Positions 35,124 to 43,188 of a stretch of 64,000 nt of DNA are shown here, in pieces. Numbering within the stretch: position 1 is the stretch's first letter; every line of letters starts with the position of its first letter. Position numbers and translations under genes: made by a program. Below the pieces are notes generated by a model. It worked only from the letters and a program-made list of their open reading frames with translations, was not told where the DNA came from and did no database searches. This stretch comes from Pseudomonas sivasensis (GTDB lineage Bacteria > Pseudomonadota > Gammaproteobacteria > Pseudomonadales > Pseudomonadaceae): the NCBI RefSeq assembly GCF_013778505.1, contig NZ_JAAOWU010000014.1, positions 62,001 through 126,000 on the forward strand, read 5' to 3'.

Positions 35124-35891
35124 TTATTGCGTTTGCGCAGCAGTCTCGAAACGGTCCATGACTGCCAACGGGCGTGAGGCGCTGAGAACCAGGCCATAAC
35201 TGAGTTTTTCGTAGGTGCGGAACACCAGCAGAGTGCCGGCGCGCTCATCGGGTAGCTTCGTGGGAACACCGGTGAGCGGGTCGCGGACGGTGGCGCCGGT
35301 TTTAATGACGGTCAGCAGTTGACCCTCCACCAGACCGTCGCGCCGGCCTTTGCTCAGGGTGACAGCGTCCAGCACGCCAATCTGGGTGACGCCCCTGGGG
35401 ATATCGATGATTTTTCCTTCGATGAAAGGCGCTGACTTTACGGGCTCCAGCGCCGTAGGCAATTGCGCGCGGAGCAGGCGGTCGCCAGGGCGTACCTCCT
35501 GAGTTACCCGTTGCACAGCGAGGGTCGTGAGGTCGCCCGCCATCACAAAGCGCGCGGTACCGATGTCATCGGCGTTGATACCCAGCAATTCCTGCGTTTG
35601 AGGGTCGGCGTAGACCTTGCCTCGGCGAAAGATCCCATAGCTTGGCTGGGCCGGATCCAGGTCGCCTCTGGCGTGCACACGTTCGCCATTGGCCCCCAGC
35701 ACGCGCCCGCCGTCGGTCGCGACAATGTAAGGCGCATTGTCCAGATCCTGAGGCGTATCAAGAATACGGTTATGCAATAAAAACCGCTGAATGGCCTGTT
35801 GCGTCGGTTGATCCAGACGCGAGCCAGGTTGGGGAAGCAGGGCTGCGGCGAACGGGGCCCATAGCAGCAAGACGAGTAGCGATTTCCTCAT
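35124..35891 (-). CDS. Envelope protein of the PA0020 family, lacking the LysM domain
   Basis: A 255-residue exported protein between dprA and def. A signal peptide (about 1-18) is followed at once by the region that in the usual family member comes after the LysM peptidoglycan-binding domain. The remaining part (ILDTPQDLDNAPYIVATDGG, GIFRRGKVYADP, IPRGVTQIGVLD, PDERAGTLLVFRTYEKLSYG) follows the family to its end. No LysM motif is visible. The frame is intact with a good start (ATG 35889-35891, GGAG upstream), so it is a shorter gene rather than a broken one. Function unknown. Confidence 0.75.
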   Translation of the reverse strand: MRKSLLVLLLWAPFAAALLPQPGSRLDQPTQQAIQRFLLHNRILDTPQDLDNAPYIVATDGGRVLGANGERVHARGDLDPAQPSYGIFRRGKVYADPQTQELLGINADDIGTARFVMAGDLTTLAVQRVTQEVRPGDRLLRAQLPTALEPVKSAPFIEGKIIDIPRGVTQIGVLDAVTLSKGRRDGLVEGQLLTVIKTGATVRDPLTGVPTKLPDERAGTLLVFRTYEKLSYGLVLSASRPLAVMDRFETAAQTQ

Positions 35892-36026
35892 GGGGTGAAT
35901 CTCCTTTATTATGTGCGTTCGCGTGAAATGCCAGAGCCTTCGCGGCTTTCGAACCTTTCACACCGGCCGTATGGGTCCATCCCACCGCCGATTTGCCTTT
36001 ACCTCACATGTGCAGCAATTACGCTT

Positions 36027-36533
36027 ATGGCTATTTTGAACATCCTCGAATTCCCCGACTCGCGCCTGCGCACGATCGCCAAACCGGTGGCCGTAGTGGA
36101 CGACAAGGTTCGTCAGTTGGTCGATGACATGTTTGAAACAATGTATGAAGCCCCGGGCATTGGCCTCGCCGCCACCCAGGTCAACGTGCATCAGCGCGTC
36201 GTGGTCATGGACCTGTCGGAAGACCGTAGCGAGCCGATGGTGTACATCAACCCTGAGTTCGAACCACTGACCGAAGAGATGGGCGAATATCAGGAAGGCT
36301 GCCTGTCGGTGCCGGAGTTCTACGAGAACGTCGAGCGCCCGCTGCGCGTGAAGATCAAAGCCTTGGACCGTGACGGTAAGCCGTTCGAGCTGATTGCCGA
36401 AGGCCTGCTGGCAGTGTGCATCCAGCACGAATGCGACCACCTCAACGGCAAACTATTTGTCGATTACCTGTCCACGCTCAAGCGCGACAGGATCAAGAAG
36501 AAGCTGGAAAAAAAGCATCGCCAGCAAGCTTGA
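36027..36533 (+). CDS. def: Peptide deformylase
   Basis: Removes the formyl group from new proteins. The 168-residue metalloenzyme has all three motifs: GIGLAATQV, EGCLSVP and QHECDHLNG. The ATG at 36027 gives the family length. fmt follows in the same direction, after a terminator-like hairpin. Confidence 0.97.
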   Translation: MAILNILEFPDSRLRTIAKPVAVVDDKVRQLVDDMFETMYEAPGIGLAATQVNVHQRVVVMDLSEDRSEPMVYINPEFEPLTEEMGEYQEGCLSVPEFYENVERPLRVKIKALDRDGKPFELIAEGLLAVCIQHECDHLNGKLFVDYLSTLKRDRIKKKLEKKHRQQA

Positions 36534-36545
36534 TGCCCTCCTTCC

Positions 36546-36573
36546 AAAGGCTTGCTGCGGCAAGCCTTTTTCT
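36546..36573 (+). terminator. Rho-independent terminator after def
   Basis: AAAGGCTTGC faces GCAAGCCTTT with a small loop, followed by TTTCTTTT. It lies between def and fmt, so part of the transcription may stop here although the two genes are usually taken as one operon. Confidence 0.85.
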
Positions 36574-36602
36574 TTTGTGACTGTTTTTAACCGAGACTTC
36601 CC

Positions 36603-37556
36603 ATGACCGAGCCATTGCGCATTGTTTTTGCCGGCACCCCTGAATTCGCCGCCGAACACCTCAAGGCGCTGCTTGCCAGCCCTCACGATGTCATTGCGGT
36701 GTATACCCAGCCGGATCGCCCGGCCGGTCGCGGGCAAAAACTGATGCCGAGCCCGGTCAAGCAGTTGGCGCTTGAGCACAACATTCCTGTACTGCAGCCG
36801 CCTACCCTGCGCAACGCCGAGGCCCAGGCCGAGCTGGCTGCGCTCAATCCTGACCTACTGGTGGTGGTGGCTTACGGCTTGATCCTGCCGCAAGTGGTGC
36901 TGGATATCCCGCGCCTGGGTTGCATCAACAGCCATGCGTCGCTGCTGCCACGCTGGCGCGGTGCGGCGCCGATCCAGCGCGCGGTGGAAGCCGGTGATGC
37001 GCAAAGCGGTGTGACCGTGATGCGCATGGAGGCAGGTTTGGACACCGGCCCGATGCTGCTCAAAGTGGTTACGCCGATCACCGCCGAAGACACTGGCGGC
37101 AGCCTGCACGACCGCCTGGCCGAAATGGGCCCAACTGCCGTCATCCATGCCATCGCCGGCCTCGCCGAAGGCACCTTGGAAGGCGAAGTGCAGGACGATA
37201 GCCTGGCCACCTACGCCCATAAATTGAACAAAGACGAAGCACGCATCGACTGGAGCCGCCCGGCGGTGGAGTTGGAACGGCTGGTGCGTGCCTTCAACCC
37301 GTGGCCGGTCTGCCACAGCACCCTCAACGGCGAAGCCTTGAAAGTGTTGGCTGCCCATTTGGCGGACGGCAAAGGCGCCCCCGGCGAGATAATCGGCGCC
37401 AGCAAGGAAGGCCTGTTGGTCGCCTGCGGTGAACAGGCGCTGTGCCTGACGCGCCTGCAATTACCCGGCGGCAAGGCACTGAATTTCAGCGACTTGTTCA
37501 ACAGCCGTCGTGAGAAATTTTCCCTGGGCACTGTACTTGGGGTGGCCGCGCAATGA
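36603..37556 (+). CDS. fmt: Methionyl-tRNA formyltransferase
   Basis: Formylates the initiator Met-tRNA. The 317-residue protein has the FAGTPEFAAEHL start and the catalytic LPRWRGAAPIQRA region, where the conserved Asn-His (INSHASLLP) acts. It overlaps rsmB by 4 bp (ATGA). Confidence 0.96.
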   Translation: MTEPLRIVFAGTPEFAAEHLKALLASPHDVIAVYTQPDRPAGRGQKLMPSPVKQLALEHNIPVLQPPTLRNAEAQAELAALNPDLLVVVAYGLILPQVVLDIPRLGCINSHASLLPRWRGAAPIQRAVEAGDAQSGVTVMRMEAGLDTGPMLLKVVTPITAEDTGGSLHDRLAEMGPTAVIHAIAGLAEGTLEGEVQDDSLATYAHKLNKDEARIDWSRPAVELERLVRAFNPWPVCHSTLNGEALKVLAAHLADGKGAPGEIIGASKEGLLVACGEQALCLTRLQLPGGKALNFSDLFNSRREKFSLGTVLGVAAQ

Positions 37557-38863
37557 ACCCACGTCTGGCCGCCGCCAAGGCTCTCGCCGCCGTACTCAAC
37601 GGCAAGGCTTCGCTGAACAGTTCACTGCCCACGCAGTTGGATAAAGTCGAAGACCGTGACCGCGGCTTCACCCAGGACCTGGCCTTTGGCACCGCCCGTT
37701 GGCAACCTCGTTTGTCGGCGCTGGCGGCCAAGCTGCTGCAAAAGCCATTCAAGGCGGCCGATGCTGACGTCGAGGCGCTGCTGCTGGTAGGGCTTTATCA
37801 GTTGCTCTACACCCGCGTGCCGGCCCACGCCGCCATCGGTGAAACCGTCGGATGCGCCGACAAGCTGAAAAAACCTTGGGCCAAGGCCCTGCTCAACGCT
37901 GTGCTGCGCCGTGCCCAACGCGAAAGCGAGGCGCTGCTGGCGGAGCTGGAACATGACCCGGTAGTGCGCACCGCCCACCCGCGCTGGCTGCAAAAATCCC
38001 TCAAGGCGTTCTGGCCCGAGCAGTGGGAAGCCATTTGCGCGGCGAACAATGCGCACCCGCCGATGATCCTGCGGGTCAACCGTCGCCATCACAGCCGTGA
38101 CGCGTACCTGCAATTGCTGACGGCCGCAGGCATCAACGCGACGCCGTGCGTGTACAGCACCGACGGCATCGTGCTGGAGGCCGCCGCCGATGTACGCAGC
38201 CTGCCGGGCTTTGCCGAGGGTTGGATCAGTGTGCAGGACGAAGCCGCGCAACTGGCCGCCGACCTGCTCGATCTGGCACCGGGCCAGCGCGTGCTGGACG
38301 CTTGCTGTGCACCAGGCGGTAAGACATGTCACATCCTGGAAGTCGAAAAAGGCTTGGCCGGTGTCGTCGCTGTTGACCTGGAAGCCAAGCGCCTCGTGCG
38401 TGTAAGGGAAAACCTCGCACGCCTGGGCCTGAGCGCCGAACTGATCGCCGCCGACGGCCGTGACACCGCCGCATGGTGGGACGGCAAACCGTTCCAGCGC
38501 ATTCTGCTGGACGCGCCTTGCTCCGCGACCGGTGTGATCCGCCGCCACCCGGACATCAAGCTCACACGCCAACCCGACGACATCGCCGCCCTGGCCGCGC
38601 TGCAAGGTGAACTGTTGGACGCGATGTGGCCGACCCTCGAAGTCGGCGGCATCCTGCTCTACGCCACCTGCTCGACATTGCCCACCGAAAATACTGAGGT
38701 GATCGAAGCCTTCCTCGCTCGCACAAGCGGCGCCCGTGAGCTGGATCTCGCCACGACGGCCGGTATCAAGCAGCCTCACGGTCGCCAACTGCTCGCGCAA
38801 GAAGGCGGACACGATGGCTTCTACTACGCCAAACTGATCAAGATCGCCGCCGCGCGTGGCTGA
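37553..38863 (+). CDS. rsmB: 16S rRNA m5C967 methyltransferase
   Basis: A 436-residue SAM-dependent RNA methyltransferase, with an N-terminal NusB-like domain (about 1-130) and a C-terminal catalytic domain. Motifs are DACCAPGGKT, the two active-site Cys motifs LLDAPCSATG and YATCST. It is translationally coupled to fmt. Confidence 0.96.
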   Translation: MNPRLAAAKALAAVLNGKASLNSSLPTQLDKVEDRDRGFTQDLAFGTARWQPRLSALAAKLLQKPFKAADADVEALLLVGLYQLLYTRVPAHAAIGETVGCADKLKKPWAKALLNAVLRRAQRESEALLAELEHDPVVRTAHPRWLQKSLKAFWPEQWEAICAANNAHPPMILRVNRRHHSRDAYLQLLTAAGINATPCVYSTDGIVLEAAADVRSLPGFAEGWISVQDEAAQLAADLLDLAPGQRVLDACCAPGGKTCHILEVEKGLAGVVAVDLEAKRLVRVRENLARLGLSAELIAADGRDTAAWWDGKPFQRILLDAPCSATGVIRRHPDIKLTRQPDDIAALAALQGELLDAMWPTLEVGGILLYATCSTLPTENTEVIEAFLARTSGARELDLATTAGIKQPHGRQLLAQEGGHDGFYYAKLIKIAAARG

Positions 38864-38886
38864 ATGGTTATTGAGGGAGTGACCGG

Positions 38887-40260
38887 ATGAAAATCATCAT
38901 CCTTGGGGCAGGGCAGGTCGGCGGCACACTGGCCGAACATTTGGCCAGTGAAGCCAACGACATTACCGTGGTCGACACCGATAGCGAACGACTGCGCGAC
39001 TTGGGCGACCGCCTGGATATCCGCACCGTACAAGGTCGTGCGTCGTTTCCTACGGTGCTGCGTCAGGCCGGTGCCGACGATGCCGACATGCTCGTGGCGG
39101 TGACCAACAGCGACGAGACCAATATGGTCGCCTGCCAAGTCGCCCATACCCTGTTCCACACCCCGACCAAGATCGCCCGGGTCCGCGAAGCCGCCTACCT
39201 GACCCGCGCCGGCCTGTTCGATAACGACGCCATTCCTGTAGATGTGCTCATCAGTCCTGAGCAAGTGGTGACCCACTACATCAAGCGCCTGATCGAAATC
39301 CCGGGCGCCTTGCAGGTGATCGACTTCGCCGGTGGCAAAGCCCAATTGGTCGCAGTGAAGGCCTATTACGGCGGTCCACTGGTCGGCCAACAACTGCGCC
39401 AACTGCGTGAACACATGCCCAATGTGGAAACCCGCGTAGCGGCGATTTTTCGGCGTGACCGGCCGATCCTGCCGCAGGGCGATACAGTGATCGAAGCCGA
39501 CGACGAGGTGTTTTTCATCGCGGCTAAAGCGAATATTCGCGCCGTCATGAGCGAAATGCGCCGGCTCGACGAGAACTACAAGCGCATCGTTATCGCCGGT
39601 GGCGGCCAGATCGGCGAACGGCTGGCCGAGGCCATCGAGAGTCGCTACCAAGTGAAGATCATCGAGATGAATCCGGCGCGCTGCCGGCATTTGTCCGACA
39701 CCCTCGACAGCACCGTCGTCCTGCAAGGCAGCGCCTCGGACCGCGACCTGTTGATGGAAGAGAACATCGCCGACGCCGACATCTTCCTGGCCCTGACCAA
39801 CGATGACGAAGCCAACATCATGTCGTCGCTGCTGGCCAAGCGGCTGGGGGCGAAGAAGGTGATGACGATCATCAACAACCCGGCCTATGTCGACCTGATC
39901 CAGGGCGGCGATATCGACATCGCCATCAGCCCGCAACTGGCGACCATCGGCACCTTGCTGGCCCACGTACGCCGTGGCGATATCGTCAGCGTGCACTCCC
40001 TGCGGCGCGGCGCGGCGGAAGCCATTGAGGCGATCGCCCATGGGGATTCGAAGTCGAGCAAAGTGATCGGCAAAGCCATCCGCGATATCGGCCTGCCGCC
40101 GGGCACAACCATTGGCGCGATCATTCGTGACGAAGAGGTGATCATTGCCCACGACGATACGATGATCGCCACGGGTGACCACGTGATCCTGTTCCTGGTG
40201 GATAAAAAACATATCCGCGATGTGGAGAAGTTGTTCCACGTGGGATTGAGCTTTTTCTGA
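38887..40260 (+). CDS. trkA: Trk system potassium uptake regulatory protein
   Basis: Peripheral NAD-binding subunit of the TrkH/TrkG potassium channel. The 457-residue protein has two tandem Rossmann/RCK halves, with ILGAGQVGG near residue 4 and VIAGGGQIGE near residue 237. It follows rsmB by 23 bp. A degenerate parS-like sequence lies at the 3' end. Confidence 0.96.
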   Translation: MKIIILGAGQVGGTLAEHLASEANDITVVDTDSERLRDLGDRLDIRTVQGRASFPTVLRQAGADDADMLVAVTNSDETNMVACQVAHTLFHTPTKIARVREAAYLTRAGLFDNDAIPVDVLISPEQVVTHYIKRLIEIPGALQVIDFAGGKAQLVAVKAYYGGPLVGQQLRQLREHMPNVETRVAAIFRRDRPILPQGDTVIEADDEVFFIAAKANIRAVMSEMRRLDENYKRIVIAGGGQIGERLAEAIESRYQVKIIEMNPARCRHLSDTLDSTVVLQGSASDRDLLMEENIADADIFLALTNDDEANIMSSLLAKRLGAKKVMTIINNPAYVDLIQGGDIDIAISPQLATIGTLLAHVRRGDIVSVHSLRRGAAEAIEAIAHGDSKSSKVIGKAIRDIGLPPGTTIGAIIRDEEVIIAHDDTMIATGDHVILFLVDKKHIRDVEKLFHVGLSFF

Positions 40261-40278
40261 TCAACCGGAGTGACCGAC

Positions 40279-40590
40279 ATGCTCGAATCCCTGGAAAAAA
40301 TGCTCGCCAAGGGTGTGGATAACTCGCTGCTGCGCTTTGGACTGGGCAAGGGTTATTTGGATCTGAAGGACAACGCCAAGGCGGCGGAGCATTTGCAGAA
40401 ATGCGTCGAGTTCGATCCGAAGTATTCGGCGGCGTGGAAGTTGTTGGGCAAGGCACAGTTAGGCCAGGGTGATAACTCCGCAGCGCGACAGGCGTGGGAG
40501 AAGGGCGTTGAAGCGGCCCAGGCCCATGGCGACAAGCAGGCCGAGAAAGAGATGACGGTGTTCCTGAAGAAACTCGACCGCCAAAGCTAA
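40279..40590 (+). CDS. Small TPR-repeat protein (PA0015-like)
   Basis: A 103-residue cytoplasmic protein made of about two tetratricopeptide repeats (LLRFGLGKGYLDLKDNAKAA and YSAAWKLLGKAQLGQGDNSAA), likely a protein-binding scaffold. Partner unknown. The ATG at 40279 follows GGAG with an 8-bp spacer. It follows trkA by 18 bp and is probably on the same transcript. Confidence 0.88.
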   Translation: MLESLEKMLAKGVDNSLLRFGLGKGYLDLKDNAKAAEHLQKCVEFDPKYSAAWKLLGKAQLGQGDNSAARQAWEKGVEAAQAHGDKQAEKEMTVFLKKLDRQS

Positions 40591-40599
40591 GCAGATCGA

Positions 40600-40647
40600 A
40601 AATGTGGGAGGGGCAAGTCGAATCGTCGCACCGCCCCTCCCACATTT
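40600..40647. repeat. Compact REP-type hairpin
   Basis: AAATGTGGGAGGGGC is perfectly mirrored by GCCCCTCCCACATTT around an 18-bp loop. It is shorter than the REPINs here. It sits between convergent genes and could act as a bidirectional terminator. Confidence 0.88.
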
Positions 40648-40667
40648 GGTTTTGTATTGTCTTTGGG

Positions 40668-41555
40668 TCAATACCACCGCTCTTCACCCGGCGGGCGTTT
40701 CTTGAAGCGCTTCATGCTCCACATGTACTGGCTCGGGTAGGCGCCGACATAACGCTCAACGACCTTGCTCATCGCGGCGCAAGACGTGGCAGTGTCGGTG
40801 CTGTACATGTCTTCCGGCGCAGCTTCCAGGATCACTTTGTAGCCCGAACCATCCGGCAGTCGCAGGGCATGCAGGAATACACCGACCGCCTTATGGCCCG
40901 CGAGCATATTCGGCACGAACTTGCTGGTGAGCGCCTGGGTTGCAAAGAATGGCACGAAGATCCCCGCCGATTCCGCCGGCTCCGGGTCAGCGGGAATACC
41001 CACTTGGCCACCTTTACGCACTTCCTTGATCACACTGAGGATGCCTTCCTTAGTGGAAGCCGCCACACGGTTGCCCAACTGCACGCGCTGCTTGCGCAGC
41101 AACTCATCCACTGCCTTGAGCTTGGGCGGGCGGTAAAAAATGATCGGTTTGCACTGGTTGCAGTAAAAGTGGTTCAACACTTCCCAGTTGCCCAGGTGGC
41201 TGGTGATGCCGACTACGCCTTTGCCCGAGGCCAGAGCTTCGTGCAGCACTTCCAGGCCTTCGACTTCACGCACCAGGTCGATGGAACGCTGGGCCGGCCA
41301 GATCCAGGCGCAGGCGCTTTCAGTCAGGGACTTGCCGATGTCCATCAGGCTTTGGCCGACCAGGCGCTCCCGGGCAGCGGGGTCCATGTCCGGAAAGCAT
41401 TTTGAGAGGTTGATCCGCACCGTTTCGCGGGATCGGTTGGGGGTTTTCCACATGATCCAGCCGATGGCCGAACCCACGGCTTGCACTGCGCGCCATGGCA
41501 GCAGGGCAAACAACCGAAGAGCGCCTACCAGCAAGGCGCCTTTAAACTTTTCCAC
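40668..41555 (-). CDS. LpxL/HtrB-like lysophospholipid acyltransferase
   Basis: A 295-residue inner-membrane acyltransferase of the lipid A secondary acyltransferase superfamily (PA0011 in the same position). The HX4E-type catalytic motif is SHLGNWEVL and the substrate block is GIPADPEPAESAGIFVPFF. Lipid A or another phospholipid may be the substrate; not decided by sequence. Preceded by the tag gene on the same strand. Confidence 0.85.
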   Translation of the reverse strand: MEKFKGALLVGALRLFALLPWRAVQAVGSAIGWIMWKTPNRSRETVRINLSKCFPDMDPAARERLVGQSLMDIGKSLTESACAWIWPAQRSIDLVREVEGLEVLHEALASGKGVVGITSHLGNWEVLNHFYCNQCKPIIFYRPPKLKAVDELLRKQRVQLGNRVAASTKEGILSVIKEVRKGGQVGIPADPEPAESAGIFVPFFATQALTSKFVPNMLAGHKAVGVFLHALRLPDGSGYKVILEAAPEDMYSTDTATSCAAMSKVVERYVGAYPSQYMWSMKRFKKRPPGEERWY

Positions 41556-41595
41556 AGGTCACTCCTGATCGTGTGTGGTGCGCAAAGCGCGCATT

Positions 41596-42153
41596 CTAAC
41601 CGGCGTTGACCAAGTCCGCGTAACGGTCGCAGTCCTGAGTGTGGTCCATGACCATGCCAGAGGCCTGCATGAACGCGTAACAGATGGTCGGGCCAACAAA
41701 GGTGAAACCGGCTTTCTTGAGTGCTTTGCTCATGGCTTCAGCCTCCGGCGTAATCGCCGGCACTTCGCTGCGGTCCTTGAAATGGTTGACCTTGGGCACC
41801 CCGCCGACAAACGACCAGAGCAACCCCACCGGGTCCGCCAGCGCCAGCCAAGCCGCAGCGTTGCGCCGGGTGGCGTTGAGCTTGAGGCGGTTGCGCACGA
41901 TACCTGGGTCGAGCATCAGCGCTTCGATCTCGTCATCGCTCAATTGCGCCAACCGCTGCGGATCAAAACCGAACAAGACCTTTCGATAATGCTCGCGTTT
42001 GCGTAAAACGGTGATCCAGGAAAGGCCCGCCTGGAACCCTTCGAGTAAAAGCAACTCGAACAAACCCTGCGCATCGCGTAGCGGCGTTCCCCACTCCTGA
42101 TCGTGATAAGCCATGTACAGCGGATCTTCAGAACACCAAAAGCAGCGTGGCAT
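41596..42153 (-). CDS. tag: DNA-3-methyladenine glycosylase I
   Basis: Removes 3-methyladenine from DNA. The 185-residue protein from ATG 42151-42153 has the zinc-binding start MPRCFWC with matching His and Cys near the C-terminus (MDHTQDC), and the conserved LEGFQAGLSWITVLRKRE helix. The frame stays open far upstream, but that part is antisense to glyQ. It diverges from glyQ. Confidence 0.96.
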   Translation of the reverse strand: MPRCFWCSEDPLYMAYHDQEWGTPLRDAQGLFELLLLEGFQAGLSWITVLRKREHYRKVLFGFDPQRLAQLSDDEIEALMLDPGIVRNRLKLNATRRNAAAWLALADPVGLLWSFVGGVPKVNHFKDRSEVPAITPEAEAMSKALKKAGFTFVGPTICYAFMQASGMVMDHTQDCDRYADLVNAG

Positions 42154-42188
42154 AAGGCTCCAGGGGATGGTGGCGCGGCCGAATCGGG

Positions 42189-42194
42189 TATACT
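42189..42194 (+). promoter_or_regulatory. Probable -10 element of the glyQS promoter
   Basis: TATACT at 42189-42194 lies 41 bp before the glyQ start, in the gap divergent from tag. A clear -35 hexamer is not visible at the expected distance. Confidence 0.5.
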
Positions 42195-42234
42195 CCCGCT
42201 CTTTAAATCGCAGCCCAAGTAACAGGTGAATTTC

Positions 42235-43188
42235 GTGAGCCAGCCTACGCCAGCCGTGCGTACCTTCCAAGACTTGATCCTCGCCCTCCAGCAATACTGG
42301 GCCGAGCAAGGTTGTGTGGTACTTCAGCCCTACGATATGGAAGTAGGCGCCGGCACTTTCCACACCGCTACCTTCCTGCGGGCCATTGGCCCGGAAACCT
42401 GGAACGCCGCTTATGTGCAGCCCAGTCGTCGCCCGACTGACGGCCGCTACGGCGAAAACCCGAACCGTCTGCAGCACTACTACCAGTTCCAGGTGGTATT
42501 GAAGCCGAACCCGGACAATTTCCAGGAACTGTATCTGGGCTCGCTCAAGCATGTTGGCCTTGATCCGCTGGTCCACGATATCCGCTTCGTCGAAGACAAC
42601 TGGGAGTCGCCGACCCTGGGCGCCTGGGGCTTGGGCTGGGAAGTCTGGCTCAACGGCATGGAAGTAACGCAGTTCACTTACTTCCAGCAAGCCGGTGGCA
42701 TCGAGTGCTACCCGGTGACCGGCGAAATCACCTACGGCCTTGAGCGCTTGGCCATGTACCTGCAAGGCGTGGACTCGGTCTACGACTTGGTGTGGGCTGA
42801 CGGCCCGTTCGGCAAAGTGACCTACGGCGATGTGTTCCACCAGAACGAAGTGGAGCAATCCACCTACAACTTCGAACACGCCAACGTCGAGAAGCTGTTC
42901 GAACTGTTCGACTTCTACGAAAGCGAAGCCAAGCGTCTGATCGAACTCGATCAGCCGCTGCCGCTGCCAAGCTATGAAATGGTGTTGAAGGCGTCCCATA
43001 CCTTCAACCTGCTGGACGCCCGCCGTGCCATCTCGGTAACCGCGCGCCAGCAATACATCCTGCGAGTACGCACCCTGGCGCGTTCCGTCGCCCAAGCCTA
43101 CCTGCTGGCTCGCGCCAAGCTGGGCTTCCCGATGGCAACCCCGGACCTGCGTGATGAAGTGTTGGCTAAGCTGGAGGCTGCACAATGA
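42235..43188 (+). CDS. glyQ: Glycyl-tRNA synthetase alpha subunit
   Basis: Catalytic alpha subunit of the heterotetrameric glycyl-tRNA synthetase. The 317-residue protein starts MSQPTPAVRTFQDLI and has the class II motifs around GAGTFHTATFLRAIGP. The GTG at 42235, with an AGGTG ribosome site, fits relatives better than the GTG at 42226. It overlaps glyS by 4 bp (ATGA). Confidence 0.96.
   Translation: MSQPTPAVRTFQDLILALQQYWAEQGCVVLQPYDMEVGAGTFHTATFLRAIGPETWNAAYVQPSRRPTDGRYGENPNRLQHYYQFQVVLKPNPDNFQELYLGSLKHVGLDPLVHDIRFVEDNWESPTLGAWGLGWEVWLNGMEVTQFTYFQQAGGIECYPVTGEITYGLERLAMYLQGVDSVYDLVWADGPFGKVTYGDVFHQNEVEQSTYNFEHANVEKLFELFDFYESEAKRLIELDQPLPLPSYEMVLKASHTFNLLDARRAISVTARQQYILRVRTLARSVAQAYLLARAKLGFPMATPDLRDEVLAKLEAAQ

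Noticed and set aside
38824..40239. 471-codon - strand frame
   Set aside because: Antisense to trkA; composition follows the codon positions of trkA.
40232..40247. parS-like TGTTCCACGTGGGATT in trkA
   Set aside because: The right arm has three mismatches, so ParB binding is unlikely.
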